A DNA stretch of 64,000 nucleotides from an uncultured bacterium (GTDB lineage: Bacteria > Bacteroidota > Bacteroidia > Bacteroidales > Bacteroidaceae): positions 1-64,000 of the forward strand of contig CALZUQ010000009.1 in the NCBI GenBank assembly GCA_945829425.1. The letters are read 5' to 3'. Shown one piece after another: positions 8,021-19,300 of the stretch. Under the pieces are notes generated by a model that was not told where the DNA came from, did no database searches, and saw only the letters and a program-made list of their open reading frames with translations. Positions within the stretch are counted from its first letter, which is position 1. The number at the start of each line of letters is the position of its first letter. A program made the translations under genes and the position numbers.

Positions 8021-11000
8021 ATGATGGAAGCAAAGAAAATGTTTTGCAAGGTATGCATGTTGGTGTTCCTCCTCATTGCAGCGCCTGCTGCCGTAATGGC
8101 TCAGGTGCAGGTGAGCGGTACTGTTTACGACTCACAGAACGAGCCGATAATCGGTGCTACAATCATTGAGAAGGGCAACGCCAAGAATGCTGCCATCTCC
8201 GACATCGATGGTAACTTCAAGCTGAAGGTCGCTGCCGGAAAGAAAATTGTTGTCTCTTACGTCGGTATGGTCACTCAGGAAGTGGCAGCAGGTCAGGACC
8301 TGAAGATCGTTCTTCAGGACGACGCCAGCACGATGGAAGAAGTCGTTGTAATCGGTTATACCTCAAAGGCTCGTAAAGACCTTACGGGTTCCGTAGGTTC
8401 TGTATCGGGTGCAAAGCTCGCCGTAGTACCGGTAGCTTCTGCAGCTGAGGCGCTGGCAGGTAAGATTGCCGGTGTGCAGGTAACCACTGTCGACGGTCAG
8501 CCGGGTGCCGACATTAACATCCGTATCCGTGGTGGTTCGGCTATCTCTGACTCTCAGGACGCTAAGCCTCTCTTCATTGTCGATGGTTTCCAGACAGACA
8601 ATATCAACGATATCCCTCCGACAGATATCCAGAGCATCGACGTCCTCAAGGACGCTTCCTTGACAGCCGTTTACGGTGCCCGTGGTGGTAACGGTGTTGT
8701 TGTCGTGACGACAAAGTCTGCTCAGGCTGGCAAGATCAAGGTTGACTTCAACGCTTACGGACAGCTCTCATGGCTCGCCGGCAAGCAGGAAATGCTCGAC
8801 ACATACGAGTTCGTGAAATACCAGCTCGACGGATGTATCGCTAATAACAGCAAGACAAACAACTTCCGCCGTGACTTCGGTAACCCTAACGACCTTGACA
8901 TCTACAAGACAAAGACAACCCACGACTGGCAGGACGAGCTGATGGGCTCGGCAGCGCTGACACAGATGTACAACGCTACTGTGCAGGGCGGTAACGACAA
9001 GCTCCGCTTCTCTACATCGCTCACACAGCACAACCAGGACGGTATCATCGAGGGCTCTGGCGTTCGTCGTACAAACATGAACACCAAGATCAACGCACAG
9101 CTCGCGCCGAACCTCCGCCTCCTCATCAACCCACGTTTCACATACCGTCGTGACCTCGGTGCCGGAGCAAGCGGCATAGGTACAAAGGGACTTATCGGAG
9201 TGCTGAACTACCGCCCGACAAACGGTATCCGTGAATTCACCTCACGCGACGAGGAGTGGGAAGACTTCAACGTGGAGCGTTACTGGAAACTCGCCTCTCC
9301 GGTTGACGACATCAACCAGAACTACCAGCTCAAGCACGCCTACAGCTTCACAAACCAGGCGAGCCTCACATGGGAGATCATCCCAGGCCTGACATTCAAG
9401 ACAGACCTCGCACAGTTCTGGTCGTTCACAGACGACAACCGCTTCTATGGATATCTCACAGACACCGCAGCAGGCAACGAGAACATGCCGGTGGCTCAGA
9501 TAACAAACAAGCACAACTTCAAATACACTTGGACGAACACGGTGAACTACGCCCTCACACTGAAGGACGCTCACAACCTCTCGTTCCTCCTCGGACAGGA
9601 AATACAGCACAACCAGACAAAGGAGAACTATCAGTCTTCACGCTACTTCCCACAGTTCATCGAGCCACGCGCAGCGTTGAACAACATGGGTCTCGGTTCT
9701 GCCTTCGCTTCAACATCGTCGCTCACTACACCTAACCGTATGGCGTCGTTCTTCGGACAGGCAAACTATAACTTCAAGCACCGCTACCTCCTCTCTGCTA
9801 CCTTCCGTGCCGACGGTTCAACACGTTTCGCACCGGGCAACCAGTGGGGTTACTTCCCAGCTGTCTCTGGAGCATGGGTGCTCTCTGAGGAGCCATGGTG
9901 GAACAAGAACGTCATCGACAACTTCAAGATCCGTGCAGCTTTCGGTCTCTCTGGTAACAACAACATCGGTGACGACCGCTGGCGCTACCAGTACTCTATC
10001 AACAGCAGTGGCGGTCCGTCATGGGGCGAGAGCGTGACATCAAAGGACGGTGACAAATACTACGCTTCCGACAACCTCTTCCCTAACACTGACATCAAGT
10101 GGGAGACTACCGTAACACGTAACGTCGCTATGGATATCTCTATGTTCAAGGGACGCCTCACAGTGACACCGGAGTTCTACTGGAACACCACACGCGACCT
10201 CCTCTACCGCTGCCAGATACCTACCACGACAGGTTACGCTTACCAGTGGCAGAACGTTGGTAAGGTTTCCAACAAGGGTATAGAGCTTACCGTAAACGGT
10301 GACATCCTCCGTGGTGCTGACTATGTACTCTCTGCAAACCTCACCATGGGATGGAACAAGACAAAGGTTGAGAAGATCAACGGAACGGACGCTTACATCC
10401 CTGGAAAGAAATGGGATTCTGAGGATAACTTCCGCCTCGTAGAGGGTCAGGAGGTAGGTCTCATCTACGGTTACGTATATGACGGCATCTACGGCTTCGA
10501 CGAGTTCCACCGCGACGGCTTCAGCTATTCTGCAAACGACGAAGAGTATCTTGCTGCTAACCCTGGCGTACAGGACAAACCGACTGTTGAGGGCCTCTTC
10601 GGAACAGCCCCAGGCCGCATCAAGCTGAAGGACCTCGACGGCAACGGCAAGATAGACATCAACGACCGTACCGTAATAGGCAACACCAATCCTAAGCTGC
10701 AGGGTGGTTTCGGTATCAGCGGAAGCTGGAAGAACTTTGACTTCGTGGCTAACTTCACTTACATGCTCGACTTCGATGTCATCAACGCTACTGCTTACGA
10801 TCTCTCTTCAGCATGTGGCGCAAGCCAGACAAACCCACGTAACGTACTCTCGAAGTTCGGATATGACAACCGCTGGGTGTACTACGGTGACATCTACAAC
10901 ACCAACGCCGACGGAACACAGTCTATATACAACCTCAACGAGCCGCTACTCAGCAACTCTCAGCACATCGACTACCTCGACGTTTATGAGAGCGTCAATG

Positions 11001-11308
11001 CTGGCAAGACACTCTGGAACCCACAGGACGTTACAACACGTTATACTCTCTCTAACTTCGTAGAGGACGGCTCATTCCTCCGTCTCAACGACCTTACCAT
11101 AGGCTACACACTGCCTACATCGTTGACTAAGAAATGGGGTATCTCACGTCTGCGTGTTTACGTGACAGGTTCAAACATCTTCTGCATAACAGGATACTCC
11201 GGATATGACCCTGAGGTAGACATTCAGAACGGTCTGACACCTAACGTTGACTACAACCGCTACCCACGTAGCCACAGCTACCTCTTAGGTTTCAACCTCT
11301 CTTTCTAA
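8021..11308 (+). CDS. SusC-like TonB-dependent outer-membrane transporter (first pair)
   Basis: 1095 residues, full length for the SusC/RagA family. Signal peptide 1-27 ends AAPAAVMAQ. A carboxypeptidase-regulatory-like domain spans about 30-105 (GTVYDSQNEPIIGATIIEKG). The TonB-box-like EEVVVIGYT leads into the plug domain, with the family signature RIRGGSAISDS and FIVDGF. A 22-strand barrel follows, ending in the aromatic C-terminus GFNLSF needed for outer-membrane insertion. It imports oligosaccharides captured by its SusD partner, using TonB-ExbBD energy. The susD-like gene starts 36 bases downstream behind GGAG, and a pectin-type surface lipoprotein gene follows. The ligand is inferred, not shown: a pectic glycan is the best guess from the third gene. 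Confidence 0.95.
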   Translation: MMEAKKMFCKVCMLVFLLIAAPAAVMAQVQVSGTVYDSQNEPIIGATIIEKGNAKNAAISDIDGNFKLKVAAGKKIVVSYVGMVTQEVAAGQDLKIVLQDDASTMEEVVVIGYTSKARKDLTGSVGSVSGAKLAVVPVASAAEALAGKIAGVQVTTVDGQPGADINIRIRGGSAISDSQDAKPLFIVDGFQTDNINDIPPTDIQSIDVLKDASLTAVYGARGGNGVVVVTTKSAQAGKIKVDFNAYGQLSWLAGKQEMLDTYEFVKYQLDGCIANNSKTNNFRRDFGNPNDLDIYKTKTTHDWQDELMGSAALTQMYNATVQGGNDKLRFSTSLTQHNQDGIIEGSGVRRTNMNTKINAQLAPNLRLLINPRFTYRRDLGAGASGIGTKGLIGVLNYRPTNGIREFTSRDEEWEDFNVERYWKLASPVDDINQNYQLKHAYSFTNQASLTWEIIPGLTFKTDLAQFWSFTDDNRFYGYLTDTAAGNENMPVAQITNKHNFKYTWTNTVNYALTLKDAHNLSFLLGQEIQHNQTKENYQSSRYFPQFIEPRAALNNMGLGSAFASTSSLTTPNRMASFFGQANYNFKHRYLLSATFRADGSTRFAPGNQWGYFPAVSGAWVLSEEPWWNKNVIDNFKIRAAFGLSGNNNIGDDRWRYQYSINSSGGPSWGESVTSKDGDKYYASDNLFPNTDIKWETTVTRNVAMDISMFKGRLTVTPEFYWNTTRDLLYRCQIPTTTGYAYQWQNVGKVSNKGIELTVNGDILRGADYVLSANLTMGWNKTKVEKINGTDAYIPGKKWDSEDNFRLVEGQEVGLIYGYVYDGIYGFDEFHRDGFSYSANDEEYLAANPGVQDKPTVEGLFGTAPGRIKLKDLDGNGKIDINDRTVIGNTNPKLQGGFGISGSWKNFDFVANFTYMLDFDVINATAYDLSSACGASQTNPRNVLSKFGYDNRWVYYGDIYNTNADGTQSIYNLNEPLLSNSQHIDYLDVYESVNAGKTLWNPQDVTTRYTLSNFVEDGSFLRLNDLTIGYTLPTSLTKKWGISRLRVYVTGSNIFCITGYSGYDPEVDIQNGLTPNVDYNRYPRSHSYLLGFNLSF

Positions 11309-11343
11309 TCAATATCATATATATAATTAAGGAGAAACAAACA

Positions 11344-13404
11344 ATGAAAATTAAGCATATCATACTTTGTGGTCTCTCTATGGCATCGCTGACAGCCTGC
11401 AACGACTACCTCGATGTTGAAGCGCCCTCGAAGGTTACTGACGAGTACGTCTTCAGCAACACCGCAGAGGCTGACCGTCTGCTCAATGCCGTATATGAGT
11501 CTACAATGTCAGGCAATACCTATGGCAATGCCTACCTGACCACATTCAACTTCAACAGCGATGTGGAGTTCGGCACATCATCATCCGAGATACAGAGTGC
11601 CAACCACAACGAGTGGAAACTCTTCGACGGTGAGGCGGACGGAAGCAACGTCAAGAGCCTTTGGGACGCTGCCTACGAGACTGTAGAGCGCGCCAACAAC
11701 TTCGTATGTGCTGCAGAGCAGTCACAGATGTACAAGGACGGCAATGCCGACCTCAACCAGATGATCGGCGAGGCTAAGTGTATCCGCGCCATGAACTATC
11801 TCGACCTCGTAATACTCTTCGGCGACGTGCCGTTCACATTCACACGTACTTACGAGCAGGAGTCCCTCATCATGCCTATGGGACAGCGCGACGAGATACT
11901 CACAGCTCTCATCAACGACCTCAAGGCGGCAGCACCTAAGATGCGTCTCGCCAAGGAGATAACAGAAGGCGTAGAGCGCTGCTCGAAGGAGTATGCGTGG
12001 GCGCTTATCTCACGTATCGCTCTCTTCCGTGGCGGTTACTCTCTCCGTCCGGGTGCTACAGAGACAGAGGTGGGCACTATGCAGCGTCCTAACGACTACA
12101 AGGAGTACTACGAGATTGCTCGTACATACGCCGACTCTGTCATCAACGAGTCAGGACACTCTCTGACAAAGGATTATTTCCAGGTGTTCATCGACGAGTG
12201 TAACTATAAGGTGAACTCTGCCGACGACGTAATCTTCGAGATTCCTTTCACACTGAACGTAAACGGTAATATAGGTTATATCCACGGTCCGAAGTGTGAC
12301 CTCTCAAGTGCCGGTGACACCGACCACGCATGGGGACGCACATCTGGTTCGGTAGGCCTGAACTCGTTCTACCGCTATACCTTCGACCCGCAGGACGCAC
12401 GTCGTGACCTCGTAGGCTACTGGTCATACAACTTCGACGGCACTCCTGTCATTCAGAACACATATACAAACTACTGTCTGAAGTGGTCAAAGTTCTGGGA
12501 TCAGGGCGCTTCCATGGGCAACACCTCACAGGGCAGTACAGGTATCAACTTCCCGTACATGCGTTATGCTGACGTACTCCTCATGTTTGCTGAGGCAGAG
12601 AACGAGCTGAACGGTCCTACGGACGCTGCAAAGGCTGCACTCAAGCAGGTGCGTGAGCGTGCTTTCCGCAACGCTACGAACAAGGCAGAGATGGTTGACG
12701 CTTATGTCAACGCTCTCGGATCTAAGGACGCATTCTTCCAGGCTATCGTCGATGAGCGTGCATGGGAGTTCGGCGGTGAGAACATTCGCTGGAAGGACCT
12801 CGTACGCTGGAACCTCTACAATAAGGTTATATACAAGCAGTTCTGGAGATACTACGGCGTAGGTTCTGACGACGACAGCTACGACCACGAGGGCTTGTTC
12901 TACAAGCTTCCGAAGACTGTCTTCTACAAGGTTCGCAAGCGTTCTGAGTGGAACGAGCTGGTGGCTGCCGATACAGAAGGCAAGTACACTGATGCGGAAT
13001 ATCCTGAGGTTTTCAGATTCCCTAATACTGACGCCAAGCTCGGTGTTATAGAGTTCTACCACTACGACTCCGACACCCTGAAGCTCAACAACCTCTGGGA
13101 GGACTGGGGCAACCACACCAAGGAGATGTCTAAGGTGCCTATCACAGGTTCTGACGCTTGGAATACAGCAAACATGTATCAGTGGCTCGACGACAACACA
13201 GGTATCGCAAAGGCACCATGCCGTTGCTCACTCCGTGGTTACATATATATTGACGAGGGCGGTTCTATTTATCCTGCATCTATGCCGGAGTACTCAAGCG
13301 ACGCTGTCCTTGAGAACCTCCCGCCAGTACGCTACATACTGCCTATTCCACGTGATGTTATAAGCCGAAGCTTAGGACAGTACAAGAATTATTATGGCTA
13401 TTAA
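11344..13404 (+). CDS. SusD-like glycan-binding lipoprotein (first pair)
   Basis: 686 residues. The lipobox LTAC places the lipidated cysteine at about residue 20, followed by NDYLDVEAPSK, a usual SusD start. The N-terminal TPR-like helices and the C-terminal RagB/SusD signature (ERAWEFGGENIRWKDLVRW) are visible. It sits on the outside of the outer membrane, closing over the SusC barrel and delivering glycan. It is somewhat longer than the 500-600 residues common in the family; the extra length lies in the C-terminal third. It shares an operon with the genes on both sides: 35 bases after susC and 8 bases before the next gene. Confidence 0.95.
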   Translation: MKIKHIILCGLSMASLTACNDYLDVEAPSKVTDEYVFSNTAEADRLLNAVYESTMSGNTYGNAYLTTFNFNSDVEFGTSSSEIQSANHNEWKLFDGEADGSNVKSLWDAAYETVERANNFVCAAEQSQMYKDGNADLNQMIGEAKCIRAMNYLDLVILFGDVPFTFTRTYEQESLIMPMGQRDEILTALINDLKAAAPKMRLAKEITEGVERCSKEYAWALISRIALFRGGYSLRPGATETEVGTMQRPNDYKEYYEIARTYADSVINESGHSLTKDYFQVFIDECNYKVNSADDVIFEIPFTLNVNGNIGYIHGPKCDLSSAGDTDHAWGRTSGSVGLNSFYRYTFDPQDARRDLVGYWSYNFDGTPVIQNTYTNYCLKWSKFWDQGASMGNTSQGSTGINFPYMRYADVLLMFAEAENELNGPTDAAKAALKQVRERAFRNATNKAEMVDAYVNALGSKDAFFQAIVDERAWEFGGENIRWKDLVRWNLYNKVIYKQFWRYYGVGSDDDSYDHEGLFYKLPKTVFYKVRKRSEWNELVAADTEGKYTDAEYPEVFRFPNTDAKLGVIEFYHYDSDTLKLNNLWEDWGNHTKEMSKVPITGSDAWNTANMYQWLDDNTGIAKAPCRCSLRGYIYIDEGGSIYPASMPEYSSDAVLENLPPVRYILPIPRDVISRSLGQYKNYYGY

Positions 13405-13412
13405 TCAATAGA

Positions 13413-15923
13413 ATGACGACAATGAAAAAGATATTATTTTTAGCGACAATATTTGCGGCGGCACTGCCTGTCCTTACATCATGCTCGGACGATGACAATG
13501 TTGCCGGAAGCGATGCTGACCGTCTGTTCATGCCTATGTTCCGCCATACGGTGAACACTGCGACATCAACGACACTGTATTATTGCGACATAGCATCGCG
13601 CGTCGACCCGAACATCGAGACATATCTCGCACAGAAGGGTCTGAAGGCAAGTACACACGTCAACGATATGCGACTCTTCTGGTACACTGTAGAAGGTGCT
13701 CAGGGATATGAGCTGAAGGCAAAGATACAGGGTACTTCATGGGATAAGGAAGAGAACCCGCAGCTTCTCGACACTATCCTCGTAGGACAGGACGTAAACA
13801 CTTTCCTGCATGAGGACCTTCAGTACGGCACAGGTTATCTTTACGCTATTCGTGCCATTGCCGACCTCAACAATCCTGACGGACCACGCTCTTCAAAGTG
13901 GTACGGATATGGTGACGGCTCACACCAGAGCGACCAGTCGCGTGACGACAGCCGTAACCAGGTGGGTGCCCTCACCACAGGTATGCGCTACGACGTGCCT
14001 TCTGTCTTCTGGACAGAGAACGTGACAAAGAACTCTATGGACGTATGCTTCCTCCCGCAGGTTGAGTCTGGTTGGGAGACAAAGTACAAGGACTTTATCG
14101 AGGCTGGTGCCGAGGTGAAGGACAACGAGTGGGTCTTCGACGAAATTCGTGTCATACCGTCTGCCGACAATATCCAGCTTGCAGAGCATATACATAAGCT
14201 CACGGCAGAGGAGAAAGCAGCAGGACGTATTCACATCAAAGGACTTGAGTCAAACGCTGCATACATCGTAAGCGGACAGAACAACAACGTAGGACGCTAC
14301 TACGACCGTCAGTACAACTCTACCATGGTACGTATGCAGGGTGACCCGGGCGACCCGATCATCATCAAGGCGAACACCCCTGAGGAGGCTAAGCGCGATA
14401 CCATCCTCCAGAACATGGGTAACGTGAAGGGTAAGGTCTTCGGTTGTGAGGACCTCGTGGCTACACGTCTCGACACTATCCTTACTAACTACATGTCTGA
14501 CAACAGGATCGCTGAGGGTCAGGTATTCTATCTTGAGGGTGGACAGACATACTACTGTTCTTCTACAGTAGAGATAACAAAGGGTCTCACTCTCGCTACA
14601 AACCCTGCTGACCTCGCTGCCGGTAAGGGACGTGCTACAGTGCTCCAGGGAATAGGATGGAACTCTGAGGCTAAGACAGCTGCAAACGCCGTGAACTGGG
14701 GCCTCTGCCGTAACGCACGCTCAGGTACTGAGAACGGTGTGACACTCGCTATCCAGCCAATCATCTTCGAGGACATCAACTTCCACCCAATGGCATGGAA
14801 CACATACTTCGACCAGAAGGGAAAGAACGGTAATCCTAACCTCAAAATCACTGCCAACTACTTCATGAACATGTACTCTCAGGGTCTTTCGTTCATCTTG
14901 ACAGAGCTGCGCGTCTCTCGCTGTACGATGTCAGGACACGTACGTGGATTCATACGTTTCCAGGGTCCTAACCGTCAGATCATAGAGCGCATGACCGTTG
15001 AGGATTGCGTGTTCTACGACGAGGGTGGCTATGACACCAACGGACGTGGATACTCTTGGTTCGCTGGTCCGGGCAACAATGCGAAGTCTAACTTCTACAA
15101 GAACTTCACATTCCGCAACAACACCATCATCAACTCTTCACGCCACGCTCTCGTTTCTGAGAACAAGAACCTGGGTTGGCCAGAGGGAACGACATGGAAC
15201 ATTGAAGTTTCGAACAATACCTTCGTAAACTTCGCTCCACGTTCTAACAACAAGGGCCATGGACCTATATTCGAGATAGCATATATCCCTGCCGGCTCAA
15301 AGGTTACATGTAAGAAGAACCTCTTCGTATTCGCAGGTAATCCTAACGACAAGGGACGTGACTACTACCAGAAGGGTATGAACATGTCAACAAAGGACCT
15401 CACATACGACTTTGCTGACAACTACTCAACAGTAGTTCCTGCTTATGCAAACTTCCTCACTTCTACAGACCCTAAGTCTACACTTATTGACGGTATGTTC
15501 GCACAGACAGCGTTCTCTAACACCTCAACAGGTGCAGGATATAACAAGGGTAGCCTGAACCTCGGTGGCTTCGGTGAGACACAGATCAAGTTCGGTGACA
15601 ACCTCAACGAGAATGAGAATGATGCTGTTGGCTATCAGCTCACTGCTGAGGAACTCTTCCGCAATCCGGCTCCTATGGGTGCTGTAAACGCTAAGGAAGA
15701 CTTCGAGAAGGACGCTTACCGTCACGCTGATATCAGTGGCTTCTACTACAACAACACCGACCGTGTAAAGAACCACCCAATATTCACAAAGGAAATCGGT
15801 GACCCACGCTGGCGCACAGGCGCTGCATGGGACGGTGGAAACAACGTCACTGTGAAGTCTGGAGACAAGGTGTTCACAAGAAGTTCTTCTAAGGCAAGAC
15901 GTTCTTCTTTCAGAAGATGGTAA
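13413..15923 (+). CDS. Surface lipoprotein, DUF4957/DUF5123-like beta-helix
   Basis: 836 residues starting MTTMKK (the ATG at 13422 is an equal alternative). The lipobox LTSC precedes an acidic SDDDN stretch, a usual surface-export signal in Bacteroidota. A fibronectin-III-like region lies at about 75-160 (RLFWYTVEGAQGYELKAKI). From about 350 a right-handed beta-helix begins (EGQVFYLEGGQTYYCSSTVE, later repeated N-rich turns such as TFRNNTIINSS). The C-terminal part (PMGAVNAKEDFEKDAYRHAD) resembles DUF5123. Such proteins are found in pectin utilisation loci, thought to bind or cut pectic glycan. No lyase catalytic residues could be assigned, so a glycan-binding role is preferred. The basic tail SSSKARRSSFRRW is unusual. 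A strong terminator follows at 15980-16010. Confidence 0.85.
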   Translation: MTTMKKILFLATIFAAALPVLTSCSDDDNVAGSDADRLFMPMFRHTVNTATSTTLYYCDIASRVDPNIETYLAQKGLKASTHVNDMRLFWYTVEGAQGYELKAKIQGTSWDKEENPQLLDTILVGQDVNTFLHEDLQYGTGYLYAIRAIADLNNPDGPRSSKWYGYGDGSHQSDQSRDDSRNQVGALTTGMRYDVPSVFWTENVTKNSMDVCFLPQVESGWETKYKDFIEAGAEVKDNEWVFDEIRVIPSADNIQLAEHIHKLTAEEKAAGRIHIKGLESNAAYIVSGQNNNVGRYYDRQYNSTMVRMQGDPGDPIIIKANTPEEAKRDTILQNMGNVKGKVFGCEDLVATRLDTILTNYMSDNRIAEGQVFYLEGGQTYYCSSTVEITKGLTLATNPADLAAGKGRATVLQGIGWNSEAKTAANAVNWGLCRNARSGTENGVTLAIQPIIFEDINFHPMAWNTYFDQKGKNGNPNLKITANYFMNMYSQGLSFILTELRVSRCTMSGHVRGFIRFQGPNRQIIERMTVEDCVFYDEGGYDTNGRGYSWFAGPGNNAKSNFYKNFTFRNNTIINSSRHALVSENKNLGWPEGTTWNIEVSNNTFVNFAPRSNNKGHGPIFEIAYIPAGSKVTCKKNLFVFAGNPNDKGRDYYQKGMNMSTKDLTYDFADNYSTVVPAYANFLTSTDPKSTLIDGMFAQTAFSNTSTGAGYNKGSLNLGGFGETQIKFGDNLNENENDAVGYQLTAEELFRNPAPMGAVNAKEDFEKDAYRHADISGFYYNNTDRVKNHPIFTKEIGDPRWRTGAAWDGGNNVTVKSGDKVFTRSSSKARRSSFRRW

Positions 15924-15979
15924 TCCGTAACACTTAAGGTGTGTTTTAATCTATTCCCACCTTAACGTTAAAATAACTC

Positions 15980-16010
15980 ATCCCCCGCACAACCCGTTTG
16001 TGCGGGGGAT
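15980..16010 (+). terminator. Terminator of the first Sus-like operon
   Basis: A 13-bp perfect stem (ATCCCCCGCACAA with its complement) around a 5-base loop, followed by TATTAATT. It lies 57 bases after the stop of the 13413-15923 gene. Confidence 0.85.
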
Positions 16011-16030
16011 TATTAATTCAACTATCGCAA

Positions 16031-16100
16031 ATTCCGCAAAGTAAGTATTACTTCATCCGTAAAGTAAGTAGTACTTCATCCGTAAAGTAAGTACTACTTC
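16031..16100 (+). repeat. Tandem array of 23-24 bp, three units
   Basis: Three units of the form ATCCGTAAAGTAAGTAGTACTTC start at 16031, 16055 and 16078. Each contains a small inverted repeat AAGTA...TACTT. The array lies between the terminator of one Sus-like operon and the promoter of the next. Confidence 0.85.
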
Positions 16101-16205
16101 TTCAGAAACCACCTTATCTTATTTTTCTCTCATCTTAGTTCAAACCCTCTTTTATCACCCCTAAAGTGACCGTCTTGAGTTAATTTATATTAATTTAAGA
16201 GGGTT

Positions 16206-16241
16206 TTGTTATTAACCTATACGTATTTCTTAGTATATTTG
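16206..16241 (+). promoter_or_regulatory. Promoter-like site for the second Sus-like operon
   Basis: TATATTTG at 16234-16241 fits the -7 box. TTG at 16206-16208 is 25 bases upstream, longer than the usual 19-21, so only the -7 call is firm. The ATG at 16328 is 87 bases downstream. Nothing else is seen in the rest of the 15924-16327 gap. Confidence 0.5.
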
Positions 16242-16327
16242 CAAAGACTAACACATTCGCAGATATCCATTTGTCTTTAACTTAACTGTTACGGATTAAA
16301 TTTAATAACTAAATAAAAACACATTTT

Positions 16328-19300
16328 ATGCAGAAAAACAAGACTTTGGTCAACAGGGCTGTAAAGGCTATGTTGGTTGCTGGCTTCGCTGCAGCTATGT
16401 TCCCTACGACAGTTTTTGCTGTCAATGGTGAGTCGAGCATATATGCTGCCGCTGCCCAGCAGAATAACATCAAGGGTACTGTCGTCGACGAGTTTGGCGA
16501 ACCTATGATTGGCGTTACCATAAAGGTTAAGGGCGCTGAGGTTGCCGGCATTACTGACATTGACGGTAACTTCTCACTGAACACAAAGGAAGGTGTAGAG
16601 ATTGAGCTGAGCTACATCGGCTATCTCACACAGACCATCAAGGTTAAGAACGGCATGCAGATACAGATGAAGCCGGACTCACAGATGATGGAAGAAGTCG
16701 TGGTAATCGGTTTCGGTACGGTAAAGAAACGTGACGTGACAGGTTCTGTGGCACAGGTGAAGTCGGACGCCATTCTTCAGGCTCCTACGTCTGACGTGTC
16801 GTCAGCACTTCAGGGACGTATCTCAGGTCTCGACGTCAACGACGGAGAGCTGCGTATTCGTGGTAACCGTTCTATCAACGGTAAGAACGACCCTCTCGTA
16901 ATCATTGACGGTGTACAGGGTGGCTCTCTCGGTGATATCAACCCAGAAGACGTAGAGTCCGTGGACGTTTTGAAGGATGCCTCTTCTACAGCCATCTACG
17001 GTTCGCAGGGTGCCAACGGTGTTATCATCGTTACGACAAAGAAAGCAGAGAAGGGAAAGATGTCAATTTCCTATAGCGGTTCTGTGACTGGTGCTATGCG
17101 TTCCGATCACCCGGACTATCGTTCTGGCTCTAACTACTACAATGCCGCAAAGGATGCAGCTATAGCAGCCGGACAGTGGTCAAGCACAACAGACGACCGT
17201 CTCCTCTTCTCTTCTAACGAAGCCTTTGCTGCTTATCAGGCAGGCTCATGGACAAATTATGAAGACCTCCTTCAGAAGTCCACCACTTGGAGCACCAAGC
17301 ACACCGTGACACTCTCCGGCGGCAACGACAAGACATCGGCACGCTTCTCTCTCGGCTATGCCAGCAACGGTAACAAATGGAAGGAAGGCAGCGGAACAGA
17401 CCGTTACGTCCTCCGTGCAAATATCGACCATAAGGTTTACGACTGGATTTCTGCCGGCGTGGACTTCCAGCTGACACACAACCGCTCGGGCAACTCGCCT
17501 TACGAGAAGGCTGCTACGACCGACATGCAGCTCGGCTCGCCTTATGGTGTCTATGACGCAGAGAGTGGAAAGTATAACATTGGCGACCAGCTTGTAGAAC
17601 GTCCTCTTGCTGCCGACGAGTATGTAAACCCACTCATCGACAATTCTGGCAACTACCTCTATAAGCGTGAGTCATACGGCACAAACGTTATTGCCAACGG
17701 TTACCTTGACATTCATCCTATTGAAGGACTCAGCTTCCGTTCACAGATGAATGCCCACATCACCAACTCTTCACTCGGTGACTATCTCGACGGCAGCCAG
17801 TCAGCAAACCTTGAAAAAACGGGTCAGAAGAGCAAGGCAACAATGACCAAGAGTTCCGGTCTCTACCTTGAGTGGAACAACGTACTCAACTATAACTTCG
17901 TACAACTTCCTAAGGACCACCACCTTGGAGTGACACTCCTCACCACCTGGAGCCGCAAGACAAGTGACATGCTCTCTGCTGCTTCTGTTGGTCAGACATT
18001 GGCAAGCAACCTCTGGTGGAATCTTGGTAGCAACGACGGCGCTGACGGTTCTGTAAGTCACTCAAGCTCTTACGAACAGGGTCAGACCTTCTCATATGCT
18101 GGCCGTGTTTCTTACGACTGGAAGAGCCGCTACCTCCTCACCGCTTCTCTCCGTCGCGACGGTGCCAGCCGTCTTGCTGATGGTCACAAGTGGGAGTGGT
18201 TCCCTTCAGCTGCTCTTGCATGGCGTATCACTGACGAGGCATGGATGGAGAAGGTTAAGGGCAACTGGCTCGACGACCTCAAGATCCGTGCTACATACGG
18301 TGTGACAGGTAATGCCGGTATCGGCGTTTACGGCACACAGTCCGGTATAACCTTCGCTAACTGGTCGTTCGGCTTCCAGGATGAGGCTGCAAACCGTTAC
18401 ATCCTCGGTGTGGTAGACAACAACGGTTCCGGATATTATGTTGTGGCTAACAAAGACACGAAGTGGGAGAAGTCAACGACCTTCGACCTCGGTTTCGACG
18501 CTTCACTCCTTCACAATCGTGTGAACGTAGTGTTTGACTGGTACTACACCAAGACAACAGACCTTATCCTCCTCCGCTCTCTGCCTACATCAGCAGGTAT
18601 GGACGGAAAGTACGCTACATACACCAATATCGGTTCTACACGCAACACGGGTGTCGAGTTCACTATCAACACACGTAATATCGTAAAGAAGAACTTCCAG
18701 TGGAACTCTTCTCTCACCTTCTCTGCCAACTCAGAGAAAATCATTGACCTCGTAGACGGTACGAACATCACCATCGGTACTGAGAAGGAGAAGAACACTC
18801 TCATGCTCGACCATCCTATTAAGTCGTTCTTGACTTTCAAATACATCGGAATCTGGAAGAGTAGCGAAGCCGACGAGGCAGCAATCTTCAACCAGAAGCC
18901 AGGCGACGTGCATATCGAGATTCCAGGAATGCACAAGGTTCGCGATGGTGTTTATGAGAAGGCAGACAAGGACGGAAACATTGTTCAGTACACAAAGGAA
19001 AATCCTTACACCATTTCACAGAGTGACGATGTTCAGTACATCGGCTCTACATCTCCAAAATGGTTCGCAGGCTTCAATAACGATTTCACCATTGGCAACT
19101 TCGACGTGAATATCTACTTCTACGCACGTTTCGGACAGTGGGCAGAGAACCGCATGGGTAACTACACACCTTCAAACGGTGGTAAGTACGAGAACATGGA
19201 CTACTGGGTAGAGGGTACAAATGAGAACGCTCTCCTTCCAGGTGCTTACAAGGGACGTAATTTCTACGACTACACAGGCTATCAGTCTCTCTGGTATGCT

